Assembly (NCBI GenBank): GCA_018663505.1
Contig: JABJQG010000048.1
Coordinates: 1 to 64,000, forward strand
Reading direction: 5' to 3'
From: Pseudobdellovibrionaceae bacterium
Lineage (GTDB): Bacteria; Bdellovibrionota; Bdellovibrionia; Bdellovibrionales; UBA1609
DNA length: 64,000 nucleotides
Part shown: piece after piece, positions 33,750 through 43,943 of the stretch
How positions within the stretch are numbered: the stretch's first letter is position 1
How the letters are laid out: each line of letters opens with the position of its first letter
Made by a program: the position numbers and the translations under genes
Notes under the pieces: model-generated
What the model saw: only the letters and a program-made list of their open reading frames with translations
What the model was told of the DNA's origin: nothing
Databases searched by the model: none

Positions 33750-35657
33750 ATGGCCAAGCAACAACATGTTTTTCAGACGGAAGTAAAAGAAATTCTCGAC
33801 CTAATGATTCATTCCCTATACTCGCAACGTGAAATTTTCATGAGAGAATTAGTTTCTAACGCATCTGATGCCTTAGATAAATTGCGTTATGAGGCCCTTA
33901 CAAATACGGATTGGAAGCTCAATGGTGCAGAAATCCGCATTAATACGGATAAGGATCAAAAAACCATTTCTATCTCAGATACTGGTATTGGAATGAGCTT
34001 TGATGAGGTTCAGGAGAATATTGGGACTATCGCCCATTCTGGCACAAAAGACTTTTTAAAAAATGCTAAAAACATTAAGGAATCACCAGAACTCATTGGC
34101 CAATTTGGTGTTGGTTTTTACTCTAGCTTTATGGTGGCTGACAAAGTTACCTTACACACTCAAAAAGCAGGAACATCTGAAGGGGTTTTATGGGAATCAA
34201 CTGGTGATGGTAATTACTCCATAGACTCTGTACCTAGAGCTCAGGGCCATGGAACAACCATCACGCTCCACCTTAAGGAGACAAATACCACTGAAGATAA
34301 ACCTCAGGATTTCACTGATGAGTGGACTATTAAGTCTTTAATCAAAAAGTATTCTGATTTTATTGAGTTCCCAGTAAAAATGAAAACGGTAAATGAAGTA
34401 CCAGAACTAGATGATGAAGGAAAACCCATTGAAGGCAAAACTAAAAAAGAAGAGTCTGATGATACGTTAAACTCTCAAAAAGCCCTATGGCTTAAGTCCC
34501 CTTCTGAAATTACACCAGAAGAGCATAAGGAATTTTATTCTCACGTTGCTCATGACTGGGCCGAACCTTTAAAAACCATTCATTTTAAAGCTGAAGGTAT
34601 GCAAGAATTCACATCTCTACTTTATATCCCTTCAAATGTGCCTTTTAACTACTTTCATCGCGGCTCTGAGTTTGGACCGGAACTCTATGTAAAACGTGTC
34701 TTTATTATGAAGGATTGTCAGGATCTTATTGCACCCTACTTAAGATTTGTAAAAGGTGTGGTTGATAGCTCTGACCTTTCATTAAATGTATCACGTGAGA
34801 TTTTACAACAAGATCATCAAGCTCAAGGTATTAAAAAAGCTTTAGTAAATAAGATTCTAAAAGAATTAAAAACCACTCTAGAAAAAGACAGAGAGTCATA
34901 TGTAAAATTTTGGAATAATTTTGGTAGCACTTTTAAAGAAGGTATCGCCACCGACTCTGAAAATAAAGAAAAAATCGAAAAAATCTCTATGTTTTACTCT
35001 ACAAACTCTGATGAGTTAACTACTTTACAAGAATATGTAGACCGAATGAAAGAGGGGCAAAAAGACATTTACATGCTCACTGGGGATGACCTGGATCATC
35101 TTAAAACCTCCCCTTATTTGGAAAAATTAAAAGAAAAAGGTTATGAAGTCCTTCTTCTTACTGATCATGTTGATGAATGGGTAGCTGAATCTTTAACAAA
35201 ATTTGCTGATAAAAATATTGTCTCTATCACTAAAGAAAATTTAGATTTAGATACAGAAGAAGATAAGAAAAAAAGTGAAGAAGAACTTAAAGAAAATGAA
35301 ACAAAGTATTCTGCACTTAAAGATATCATTAAAAAGGCTCTCGACAGCGACGTACAGGATGTTAAGCTTTCTAATCGTTTAACAAATACACCCGTATGTT
35401 TGGTACAAGCCAGTAATGCCCCATCTGCAAGGATGGAGAAACTTATGGAGTCCATGGGACAAAAGCCACCTAAGTCTAAACGTATTTTAGAGATTAACCC
35501 TAAACATCCTGTCATCGAAAAAATGTTAGCCTCAGAAAAGGAAACACAAAGTGACTGGGCAGAGATTTTGTACAATCAAGCCTTATTAAATGAAGGTTCA
35601 CCTCTAAAAAATCCTCATGAATTTAGTGAAAAAATATCTAAATTAATGATGAACTAG
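33750..35657 (+). CDS. htpG: Chaperone HtpG (Hsp90)
   Basis: ATP-dependent cytosolic chaperone, 635 residues, normal for the family. The GHKL ATPase N terminus shows [33 protein letters not shown], the ATP-lid motifs ISDTGIGMS and [15 protein letters not shown], and GTTITLHLK. The middle domain has [19 protein letters not shown] and the catalytic-loop region [18 protein letters not shown]; the C-terminal dimerisation domain ends without the eukaryotic MEEVD. AAGGAG precedes the ATG. A perfect terminator follows. Single-gene transcript. Confidence 0.97.
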
Positions 35658-35691
35658 AGTTTAGCAGCTAAGATTTGGTATTTATCTGACT

Positions 35692-35722
35692 AAGCCAACT
35701 ATGAAAATAGTTGGCTTTTTTT
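35692..35722 (+). terminator. Intrinsic terminator of htpG
   Basis: An 11-bp perfect stem AAGCCAACTAT / ATAGTTGGCTT with a GAAA loop, followed by a T tract. Confidence 0.9.
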
Positions 35723-35752
35723 ATTGGGAAATATACTAAAAACAAACTCCAC

Positions 35753-36142
35753 TTAAGCAGCATGTGCGTATTCGTCATCTTGTTTTAATATATCAAGCAG
35801 TATTCCCATATCAAATGGCTTGGTAATGGTATAATCAGCTCCTAGTAAGTCTGCGGCACCCAACATACCTAAGTCATCGCCATCAGTAGGCTCGCCTGAC
35901 ATAGCAATAAACACCACATATGGAGGAGCAATATCTTTAAGTTCTAAAATTACATCAAGACCATCTTTGTCTGGCATTCTCATATCTACTAAAACATATT
36001 CTGCTGCAATCTCTTTGTAGAGATGCACACCTTCATCAGCTGATGAAGCACACTGCACATTATAGCCATTAATTTCCAAAAACTCAGTTAATACAACTTG
36101 AATATCTTCATCATCTTCTATTATCAGTACATTTTTATTCAT
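35753..36142 (-). CDS. Receiver-only response regulator
   Basis: A 129-residue single receiver domain. The acidic pair is in IIEDDEDI, the phosphoacceptor Asp in YVLVDMRMPDKDGLD, the Ser/Thr position in IAMSGEP and the Lys in ITKPFDMG. No output domain. It resembles the receiver protein at 7.7 kb in architecture, but the two are only distantly similar. GAGGG precedes the ATG. No histidine kinase is nearby, so the partner is unknown. Confidence 0.9.
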   Translation of the reverse strand: MNKNVLIIEDDEDIQVVLTEFLEINGYNVQCASSADEGVHLYKEIAAEYVLVDMRMPDKDGLDVILELKDIAPPYVVFIAMSGEPTDGDDLGMLGAADLLGADYTITKPFDMGILLDILKQDDEYAHAA

Positions 36143-36302
36143 AGATCCCTCTTATACGTTCTCACTAAACAAGTGTCCTTACTTAAGATTATATAGTGAC
36201 CTCATAGATGACTCATAATTAATAATTTTTAATTCTCAAACTAAGACAGCAGCCATGTTCAGTTGCCACTCTCTCCCTACACTATAGCCTAAATTCGTTT
36301 AT

Positions 36303-38126
36303 CTATTTAGCATACTGGTTAACGCCATTAGCATCATATTTATGAATTCGACTATTATAAGTATCAGTAACATAAATATATCCTGCAGGGCCTATACTAA
36401 CACCCTCGGGATATAAAAGCCTTTGAAGCTCTGGTCCAGAGTTTCCAAAGCTTAGAAGGTGCGCTCCAGTTGCATCGAATTTTTGAATTCTATTATTATA
36501 AATATCTGAAACATATATATTTCCAGCACTATCAACAGCTACCCCTGAAGGGCTTCTGAACTCAAGGTCCAATGATCCAAAAGAACCAAAAGAAAGTAAG
36601 TGGTTCCATTGTTTATCAAACTTTTGTATTCTATGATTTCCAGTATCAGCGATATAGATATTCCCAGCGGCATCAATTTCTATGCCCTGAGGGTCATCGA
36701 ATTGAGAGTCACCAATGCCAAGTGCCCCAAAATTTGAAATATGATTACCCAGTTTATCTAGCTTTTGAATACGATCGTTCTTTTTATCAACAATAAATAT
36801 ATTCCCTAAAGAATCAACTTTAATACCATGAGGCTGATCAAACTGTAAGTCGCCAGAACCACCTGTGCCTGCGCTAAACAAATGTTGCCCCAGTTTATCG
36901 AACTTTTGAATACGGTCGTTCCAGTTGTCAGTAATATAAATATTTCCAGAGGCATCTGAGGTCACTCCATTTGGAAAATTGAAAAGCCCATCTGTTAAAC
37001 CTCTGCTGCCTATGCTAAAGATATGTGTGCCAAATTTATCGAATTTTTGAATGCGATAATTATTTGAGTCAGTGACTATAACATTGCCTTCAAAATCAAC
37101 TGTAGCTCCTTTTGGCCCAGAAAATTGGCCGTCAAGTTGGCCTTTAGATCTGTATTCAGCAATTATATTTTCAGAAGTATTATAAACTAATATTCTACTG
37201 TTTGGTGGATCCCCAACAATGAGCTGATCCAGACTATTAATAGCTAAACCAGATGGTAGACTGTCTTTCCATATCCTGGGTACATCAATTACGGAGACAG
37301 ATGCGCCAGTGCTGTCAAATTTATCCACACGGTGGCTCCAAAAATTTGCCACATAAACATTTCCTAAACTATCCAATCCCACCTGTTCAGGAGAGTTTAG
37401 GCCTGTTGTGAAATTTAATAAATGTTTAAAGTTACTATCAAATTTTTGAATACGATCGTTGCCAGAATCAGAAGCATAAATGTTCCCAGAACTATCAATT
37501 GTTATGCCATTAAGTTGATTAAAATCACCATTTTCAGTGAGTCCATATTTTCCAAAAGTTAAAATATGAACGCCCAGCTTACTAAACTTTTGAATCCGAT
37601 TATTATTGCTCTCCGAAATAAAAATATTCCCAGTGCTATCAACAGCTATGCCGGAAAGACCTGAAAAAGGATAACTAGCATCCTCTGTGATTGTTAATAA
37701 ATGACCTCCACTTTTATCAAACTTTTGAATGCGGTCATTTAATGAGTCAGCCACATATATATTTCCATTGCTATCGATGGCTATGCCTCGAGGTCTACTA
37801 AATTCACCATCTTCAGTTCCTTCAGAACCAAAACTTAAAACTAATTCGCCACTGCTATTATATTTTTGTATACGATGAAGCCATGTATCAGCAAAATATA
37901 TATTATTTTTACTGTCTGTAACTATTCTATCTGCAGAAATCATATACCATTTGTTTATCCCAAGAGGAAAAATAGAGTCAAAGGTAGGCTCTTTACCAGT
38001 ATCAGTTCCGTTACTTGTATCAGCTGGCGAAGAGTTTGAGCCGCTGGATGAGCTGCAGTTTTGATAAAACACCATTGTTATTAATATTGAAAAGAGGATA
38101 GTAATTTTTTTGAATATATTAACCAC
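36303..38126 (-). CDS. NHL-repeat lipoprotein with 12 repeats
   Basis: A 607-residue lipoprotein. The signal peptide ends in a lipobox-like MVFYQNC with Asn at -1, as often noted in Bdellovibrio lipoproteins. I count 12 NHL repeats of the form GIAVDSxGNIYVxD...RIQKFDKxGxHL; 12 would make two six-bladed propellers or one large one. A Ser-rich linker follows the lipid-anchored Cys. The likely place is the outer membrane or cell surface, with a binding role (protein, carbohydrate or RNA in other NHL proteins). It starts at GTG with AAGGA seven bases upstream. Confidence 0.9.
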   Translation of the reverse strand: MVNIFKKITILFSILITMVFYQNCSSSSGSNSSPADTSNGTDTGKEPTFDSIFPLGINKWYMISADRIVTDSKNNIYFADTWLHRIQKYNSSGELVLSFGSEGTEDGEFSRPRGIAIDSNGNIYVADSLNDRIQKFDKSGGHLLTITEDASYPFSGLSGIAVDSTGNIFISESNNNRIQKFSKLGVHILTFGKYGLTENGDFNQLNGITIDSSGNIYASDSGNDRIQKFDSNFKHLLNFTTGLNSPEQVGLDSLGNVYVANFWSHRVDKFDSTGASVSVIDVPRIWKDSLPSGLAINSLDQLIVGDPPNSRILVYNTSENIIAEYRSKGQLDGQFSGPKGATVDFEGNVIVTDSNNYRIQKFDKFGTHIFSIGSRGLTDGLFNFPNGVTSDASGNIYITDNWNDRIQKFDKLGQHLFSAGTGGSGDLQFDQPHGIKVDSLGNIFIVDKKNDRIQKLDKLGNHISNFGALGIGDSQFDDPQGIEIDAAGNIYIADTGNHRIQKFDKQWNHLLSFGSFGSLDLEFRSPSGVAVDSAGNIYVSDIYNNRIQKFDATGAHLLSFGNSGPELQRLLYPEGVSIGPAGYIYVTDTYNSRIHKYDANGVNQYAK

Positions 38127-38633
38127 AGAACATCCTTTGTTAACTTACAAGCTTAGTATGGGAAAGACGTGCAGCATATCTAATTATATATATGTCGCTT
38201 TAGTAGGTAAACATGAGGTTTAGTTAATATCAAATTGAGACACTTGCAGAGTACTCGAAATGGTATTTGGTACTGATTAACACATCTTGGGGTTCTCAAA
38301 AATACATCAAGATGTGAAATACTATTTTCTTTAGCCTAAATTTCTCACTGAAAGCCTACTCTCGAATAAATATACTTTATGCCATAACTGTTAGACGAAA
38401 GAAGTACCAGATCTGGTACCTGGATAAAGCTATCTTGAAGAGCTGCACAAACTGTGAGCTGCTCAAAACCTGCTCACAGAAAGGGTTTGGGACTTAGTGC
38501 GTCACCTCACTGTGCTGTAAGAATGGCGTAAAATCCCACCTCATTGTAATTATTACATGATTCGCTACCCAAATTGTAAAATTTATAGTATTGATTTAGA
38601 AAATTTTACAAAAACATACACCGGGGGTAATTC
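38127..38633. other. Intergenic region with a 16-bp palindrome
   Basis: A 507-bp gap between divergent lipoprotein genes without a credible reading frame. It holds GTACCAGATCTGGTAC, a perfect 16-bp palindrome (38404-38419), and a smaller hairpin CTGTGAGC/GCTCACAG (38452-38459, 38472-38479). Promoters for both flanking genes must lie here; none is clear. Confidence 0.6.
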
Positions 38634-41264
38634 TTGCTAGCAAAAACTAAAACGATACTCAGCTTAAGCTTAATTGTTTCACTGGCCTTTATTGGCTGTA
38701 CAAATGACACCACTGAGCGCCAAGCTCCTATCAATAATTACTTTAATTTCGACAAAGTACCTAGTGAAAAACAGGATATTACAGTCAAAGCACCTCCTGT
38801 AAAAGAAGAAGTCAGTAAAGATCCTATTGTTATTGAAGATTCCCCCACACAACAGGACCCTTTATATGGCTCAGATGTAGCTAAGGTTAAACTTCACAAA
38901 TCAGCTCTAAACACTGAGTTTTTACTGCAAGGTCAAATTGTTCGCCAAGCACAAATTCCAATGTTTAGTAATATGAAAAGTCGTATTGTTTACTTCCTTC
39001 AAAGCCATAATCAGATACTTATGCTTGAAGCCAGCGAAGGTCACTTGGTCACTAAGGATCTACCTCAGTCACTCATTATTGCAAGCTTTGATATCATCAG
39101 TGATAATGGAGAATTTGTTAGCTTTGATTTTAATCAAGGCATGAACAAAGTATTTCATGTTAGCGACTGGAGAGGTAACGAAGGCGCTCCTGATTATAAC
39201 AAAGAGTTTAAAACTGCTGAAGTTAAAAATAGTTTTATTGATAAAGCCTACTTTTCTAACAATGATGAATTTGTCATTAAACAGGTGGCATTAGTTGCTG
39301 ACAGTGGATTCAATACACCTTATGTGCTTAAATATTACCTCAGTTTGCACAAAGAAAATTTGAGTTTTAAGCCAACTAAAGCTCCTGCAAATTATGATAA
39401 ATTTGCATTTTTCCAAATAGCTCCTCAGTATTTGTTAGATGGCAATACCGTTTCTTATGCTTCAAAACATGATGTAAGCAAGGCCGTTACATATGCCGTT
39501 AGCGCAAATACACCCAAAGAATTTAAACAGGCTGTAAAAGATGGTGTGCTCTACTGGAATAAAGCTCTGGGCAGAGATGTGTTTAAAGCTATTGATGCTC
39601 CAGAAGGAGTTTCTGCACCTAACCCTAATTATAATGTTGTTCAGTGGGTGAACTGGGATCAAGCTGGATTTGCTTATGCAGATGCACAGATGAACCCAAG
39701 AACTGGCGAAATCACACATGCACAAGTATTTATGACTAGTGTTTTTGCTGTAAGCTCTCTTGCTCGAGCAAAAAGTTATTTAGAAAAATTAAAAAAGCAA
39801 AAACCAGAACAAAGACTATTTGTTGCAGGTTTAGAGCAAAAGCCCTTATGTAATGCTTTTGCAAAATCAGAACCTTACCAAAATGCCTTAAGACAATTGG
39901 TAGAAATGGAGGCTTCTGATTTACAAGTTCTTGAAGTGTCTAGAGATTATATTCGTGAAGTTATGGCTCATGAAATTGGCCATACAATGGGGTTAAGACA
40001 TAACTTTGCTGCCTCCATGGCCACTAATATTAAAGAATCTGAAAGAGAATCTACTTTTAAAAAGTATATAGTTTCTATGGATGCTCCAGAAGGCGTTATT
40101 CCTTCTAATAGTGTTATGGAATATAATAATTTTTATGAAGCATCTCTTATGGGTGACATCATTGAAAAAAATGCTGAAGCTCTAGATTATGACACTAAAG
40201 TGATTCAGTATTTATACGATGGAAAGGTACCTGCTAGCTGGCCTTTATATTGTACAGATGACCACACTGCGGCTTATTCCGATTGTAATCGTTTTGACAC
40301 AGGAAGTAACTTAGCTGAACATATTAAACTTGCTGACCAAAATACGATTCAAGGATTACCCTTGAGATTAATAAACAACTTTGGGCGCGCCAAGGCTGAA
40401 AAAAAAGATTTAGAATTAATAAGCATTTCACCAAAAAGCATGGTGGACAGGATTAAAACGGATCAACAGTTACTTTATAAGCTACTTAGTCAACAAGCCT
40501 TACATCTAAAATCCTTTAGAAGTTATAAACTTGTAGATAGTTTAAATATTAAGAACGTTCAAAAAACTCAACAACTTGCTGTAATAGAAATGATAAAAGT
40601 AGCTGGTGGATCTGACAATTTTACTGAAGCCCTACTCAATGTATTTCCTGTGATAGAGAGCCATATGCACGGCCCTCTATACCATGGAATGGTTGATATG
40701 CTAGACAGTGGAAAATACGACACTTGGACCAGTAAAAATGGTGACGTTGTGAACTTCACAGAAGAAGATAAAAATATCATGAAAACTAAAGCTCATGCTT
40801 ACTTTGAAGCTTTAGAAAAACAGCTGGTTCTTCTGGATATAGCCAATGTGACTTCATTGACTTTTGAAGACAATATGCTCACTGAAAATATGATTGAGTT
40901 TTTAAATCATAAGTTACAGAAATACGTATTAGAACTTAAAGGCGATGAACATCTTGCCGAACCAGAAACTAGTAATAAATATAGTTTTCAAATCGATGAA
41001 GTTTTATACGAAGGCGAGCTTAAAGTATTTGCAAGAGATACTGAAATACGCAAAGCGGCTTCTCAGTTACTAGCAAGTACTCGTGCAAAAATTCCAGGAT
41101 GGGCACAGGCTGAGCGATTTATAAATGCAAAAAAATACAATGAACTTTTTAAATCTTCATTTAAAGATAGCAAAATTCCTGACTTAAACCGTCCAGAAGT
41201 ACCTCAAAGTGTACGTCGTTGGATTTTAGAAAATACAGGTATCGGCGCTGGCTTAGCTATGTAA
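38634..41264 (+). CDS. Zinc-dependent metalloprotease lipoprotein (metzincin type)
   Basis: An 876-residue lipoprotein: the signal peptide ends LSLAFIGC-like (LAFIGC), then a linker. The catalytic motif HEIGHTMGLRH (His446, Glu447, His450, His456) fits HExxHxxGxxH, and NSVMEYNN about 45 residues later is a good Met-turn. The layout fits the family of bacterial zinc-dependent metalloproteases with a large C-terminal helical domain (DUF4953-like). It should degrade proteins at the cell surface, a plausible role in a predatory or scavenging lifestyle. It starts at TTG after GGGGGT. A strong terminator follows. Confidence 0.88.
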   Translation: MLAKTKTILSLSLIVSLAFIGCTNDTTERQAPINNYFNFDKVPSEKQDITVKAPPVKEEVSKDPIVIEDSPTQQDPLYGSDVAKVKLHKSALNTEFLLQGQIVRQAQIPMFSNMKSRIVYFLQSHNQILMLEASEGHLVTKDLPQSLIIASFDIISDNGEFVSFDFNQGMNKVFHVSDWRGNEGAPDYNKEFKTAEVKNSFIDKAYFSNNDEFVIKQVALVADSGFNTPYVLKYYLSLHKENLSFKPTKAPANYDKFAFFQIAPQYLLDGNTVSYASKHDVSKAVTYAVSANTPKEFKQAVKDGVLYWNKALGRDVFKAIDAPEGVSAPNPNYNVVQWVNWDQAGFAYADAQMNPRTGEITHAQVFMTSVFAVSSLARAKSYLEKLKKQKPEQRLFVAGLEQKPLCNAFAKSEPYQNALRQLVEMEASDLQVLEVSRDYIREVMAHEIGHTMGLRHNFAASMATNIKESERESTFKKYIVSMDAPEGVIPSNSVMEYNNFYEASLMGDIIEKNAEALDYDTKVIQYLYDGKVPASWPLYCTDDHTAAYSDCNRFDTGSNLAEHIKLADQNTIQGLPLRLINNFGRAKAEKKDLELISISPKSMVDRIKTDQQLLYKLLSQQALHLKSFRSYKLVDSLNIKNVQKTQQLAVIEMIKVAGGSDNFTEALLNVFPVIESHMHGPLYHGMVDMLDSGKYDTWTSKNGDVVNFTEEDKNIMKTKAHAYFEALEKQLVLLDIANVTSLTFEDNMLTENMIEFLNHKLQKYVLELKGDEHLAEPETSNKYSFQIDEVLYEGELKVFARDTEIRKAASQLLASTRAKIPGWAQAERFINAKKYNELFKSSFKDSKIPDLNRPEVPQSVRRWILENTGIGAGLAM

Positions 41265-41318
41265 TTTGCTGACAAAACCGTCAAATAAAATCGTACTAAC
41301 CATGAAACAGTAAATGAA

Positions 41319-41349
41319 AAGCCCTAAAGGAACACTTTAGGGCTTTTTT
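41319..41349 (+). terminator. Intrinsic terminator of the metalloprotease gene
   Basis: An 11-bp perfect stem AAGCCCTAAAG / CTTTAGGGCTT with a GAACA loop, followed by a T tract. Confidence 0.9.
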
Positions 41350-41441
41350 GTTTGATAACGCAGTAAGTCCCATAAGTCAGCAGGCACCTTTTAGCCTGAA
41401 TTTCTGTTAATGTAACTTTATACAAATTCAGAGAGTTTATA

Positions 41442-42452
41442 TTGAAAGCATTGGTTGTACGATTTTCTAGTTTTGGTGATATCTTTCATGGTCTTGAAGG
41501 GGCCTGTAGGCTTAAGGACTCTGGCTTTGAAGTTCATTGGGTCACTCGATCTGACTATGCTGATCTGTTAGAGACAGTGCCTGAAATTCAACAGATATGG
41601 TCCCTGGAACGAAAACAAGGTGTCTTTGGTTTAATTCAATTAGCCCTAAAACTTCGCTCACAAAAGTTTACTCATATTTATGATGCTCATAACAATTTAA
41701 GATCGTCTATTTTAAGCCTCATCATAAAAATCCCCCTTTTAGATCGTAAGATTAAATTTGTTCGCAGATCAAAAGAGCGCATAAAACGCCTGCTTTTGTT
41801 TAAATTAGGTATCAATAAGCTACCGAACCCCTACTTTTCTTCACAATCATTTATAAAACCAATTGAAACTTGGATAAAAAATCACAAAAGGAACCTTCAA
41901 AGGCAACTCAATACCGAACATGTGGATTTGCCTGCGGGGGTCTTAAATCAACTTACTCAATTAAATACTATTGTCATTGCCCCCTCAGCTGCTTGGGAAA
42001 TGAAACGATGGCCTGTGGATTATTGGAAACAATTAATCACACAATGTAATGAAAATAATTTTTTGATTTTAGGTGGACCTGAAGATGACTTTTGTGAAGA
42101 AATTGCCCGCGTTGCCCCAGAACGAGTTACAAATCTTGCAGGTGAACTTTCATTATTAGAAAGTTCAAAAGTCATATCTAAAAGTAAAATTTTAATTTCT
42201 GGTGATACTGGGCTAATGCATTTAGCCGACTTTTTAAATATACCACTCATAAGTTTCATCGGTCCGTCCGCTTTTGGTTTCCCGAGTAATAAGAACTCCA
42301 AATATATATTTAAAAACTTAGAATGCCAGCCTTGCTCCAAAGATGGTAGAGGTGCGTGCCATAATAAAATTTATAAAAACTGTTTAATACAAATTAAGCC
42401 CACTGAGGTTATTGAGGAAATAAAAAAAATTAGTAATATGGGGCTATTGTGA
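41442..42452 (+). CDS. Glycosyltransferase family 9 (heptosyltransferase type)
   Basis: A 336-residue GT-B enzyme that should add heptose or a related sugar to the LPS core from an ADP-sugar on the cytosolic face. The N-terminal RFSSFGDIFHGLEGACRLK and the C-terminal LISGDTGLMHLADFLNIPLISFIGPS are family hallmarks; a Cys cluster (CQPCSKDGRGACH) is also seen in many heptosyltransferases. It starts at TTG with GAGAG upstream. It is followed 120 bp later by KdtA in the same direction, fitting an LPS core locus. Confidence 0.88.
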   Translation: MKALVVRFSSFGDIFHGLEGACRLKDSGFEVHWVTRSDYADLLETVPEIQQIWSLERKQGVFGLIQLALKLRSQKFTHIYDAHNNLRSSILSLIIKIPLLDRKIKFVRRSKERIKRLLLFKLGINKLPNPYFSSQSFIKPIETWIKNHKRNLQRQLNTEHVDLPAGVLNQLTQLNTIVIAPSAAWEMKRWPVDYWKQLITQCNENNFLILGGPEDDFCEEIARVAPERVTNLAGELSLLESSKVISKSKILISGDTGLMHLADFLNIPLISFIGPSAFGFPSNKNSKYIFKNLECQPCSKDGRGACHNKIYKNCLIQIKPTEVIEEIKKISNMGLL

Positions 42453-42572
42453 TTTTTTACAAACTCCTTTTAAAACTCATATGCCAATGCCTACTCCTGA
42501 AATATTATGTTTCACAAGGCTGTGCCTTTTTGCATGCTTATAGTTTTATACAACCGAACAGAGGTTATTGAT

Positions 42573-43838
42573 AAAATGTTTTTCCTATTTCGATTTTTTT
42601 ATTTGTTTATGATATTACCTTTTGTTTTTTTTATAAGCTTAATCTTGTATATATTTGGCCATAGAAAAATCACTCAAGGTTTAAAAATGAGATGGCCTAT
42701 TGATGGCAAACTGCCTTGGCAAAAACACCCAAAGCAAACAAAACCCATTTGGTTTCATTGCTCTTCTGGAGAATTTGAGTATGCCAAACCTGTCATTACT
42801 GGAATCAAAAAAAGAAATCCTAATACAAAAATTCTTGTTACTTATTTTACTCCTACTTATAAAAAGAACATAGAGGCATTCCCTTTAGTGGATTACTCCT
42901 GTCCTTTACCATGGGATCTTCCAGGACCTATGAGGCAGTTTGTCCACTATCATCAACCTGAGTGTTTATATATCTCTAGGACCGATCTTTGGCCTGAAAT
43001 GCTTAACCAGACAAAACTTGCAAACATCCCCACATACTTATTTTCAGTTACAGCTCAAAAAACGAATATAAAAAACATTATTGCCCAGTGGCTGAAAAAA
43101 ATATTATTAACAAAAGTGGATCGCATTTTTTGTGTTTCTAAAAGTGACGCCATTAATCTAAATTCACTTACTGATAAAAATAAAGTCATAGTTGTTGGCG
43201 ACACAAGATATGACCAAGTTTTTGTGCGTCTAAGTCAACCAAAGCCCTTAGATGTTAATCTAAAACCTAATAAATTATGTTTCATTATGGGTTCCACTTG
43301 GCCACAAGATGAGAAAGTTTTATTCATATCTCTTGCTAAGGTAATAAAAGATAACGATATGCAGGCCATTATCGCTCCTCACGAGCCCACAGAGGAACAT
43401 TTAAAACAACTGTCACAATATGCAAATAAATCAAATCTAAGCTTTAGACTTTATTCTGAAGCCAAAGACAATGACTATGATCTCTTAATCATTGATAAGG
43501 TAGGTATACTCGCTGAACTTTATGAGTGGGCAGATATTGCATTTATTGGAGGTTCATTTAAAAAGTCAGTACATAGTGTGATGGAGGCCTTAGCTTCGGG
43601 ATGTTACTGTATAGTTGGGCCTTGTCATAAAAACAACAGGGAGGCCATTGAATTTCAAAACCAGCAGTTACATGACTCTTCTCTAGTGACATGTGTGAAT
43701 AATGCCCAAGAGCTCACGGATACCATTCATCAATTAGCCAGCAATTGTATAAGACCAAATAGTAAAGCAGATATTGTTAAACTAATAAAATCCAAAACTG
43801 GGGCTACAGAAAAATTACTTCAGGAAATACCTAGATAG
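42573..43838 (+). CDS. waaA: Kdo transferase (3-deoxy-D-manno-octulosonic acid transferase)
   Basis: Adds Kdo from CMP-Kdo to lipid A precursor at the inner membrane. The N-terminal anchor (FFLFRFFYLFMILPFVFFISLILYI) precedes the family motifs IWFHCSSGEFEYAKPVI, ILVTYFTPT, YISRTDLWPEML, FCVSKSDAINL, GDTRYDQV, FIMGSTWPQDEKVL, IIAPHEPTEEHL and AFIGGSFKKSVHSVMEAL. I chose ATG 42573 because homologues begin with the anchor; the frame is open to ATG 42507. The ordinary GGHN-type motif reads GGSFKKSVHS. At 421 residues it has normal length. Confidence 0.92.
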   Translation, partial: KMFFLFRFFYLFMILPFVFFISLILYIFGHRKITQGLKMRWPIDGKLPWQKHPKQTKPIWFHCSSGEFEYAKPVITGIKKRNPNTKILVTYFTPTYKKNIEAFPLVDYSCPLPWDLPGPMRQFVHYHQPECLYISRTDLWPEMLNQTKLANIPTYLFSVTAQKTNIKNIIAQWLKKILLTKVDRIFCVSKSDAINLNSLTDKNKVIVVGDTRYDQVFVRLSQPKPLDVNLKPNKLCFIMGSTWPQDEKVLFISLAKVIKDNDMQAIIAPHEPTEEHLKQLSQYANKSNLSFRLYSEAKDNDYDLLIIDKVGILAELYEWADIAFIGGSFKKSVHSVMEALASGCYCIVGPCHKNNREAIEFQNQQLHDSSLVTCVNNAQELTDTIHQLASNCIRPNSKADIVKLIKSKTGATEKLLQEIPR

Positions 43839-43943
43839 TTTGTGTTTTTATTGACCGAGGTTGAAGAACACTTGGTTCTTTAGGTTGTTAGCTTATTTGG
43901 AGTTAAGAATCTTAGTCGAACAGTGAGCCTTCCTGGCTCTAAG

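Noticed and set aside
36303-38126. Regular repeats that could be taken for a CRISPR-like or tandem DNA repeat
   Set aside because: The periodicity comes from the NHL protein repeats; DNA copies are diverged and there are no spacers.
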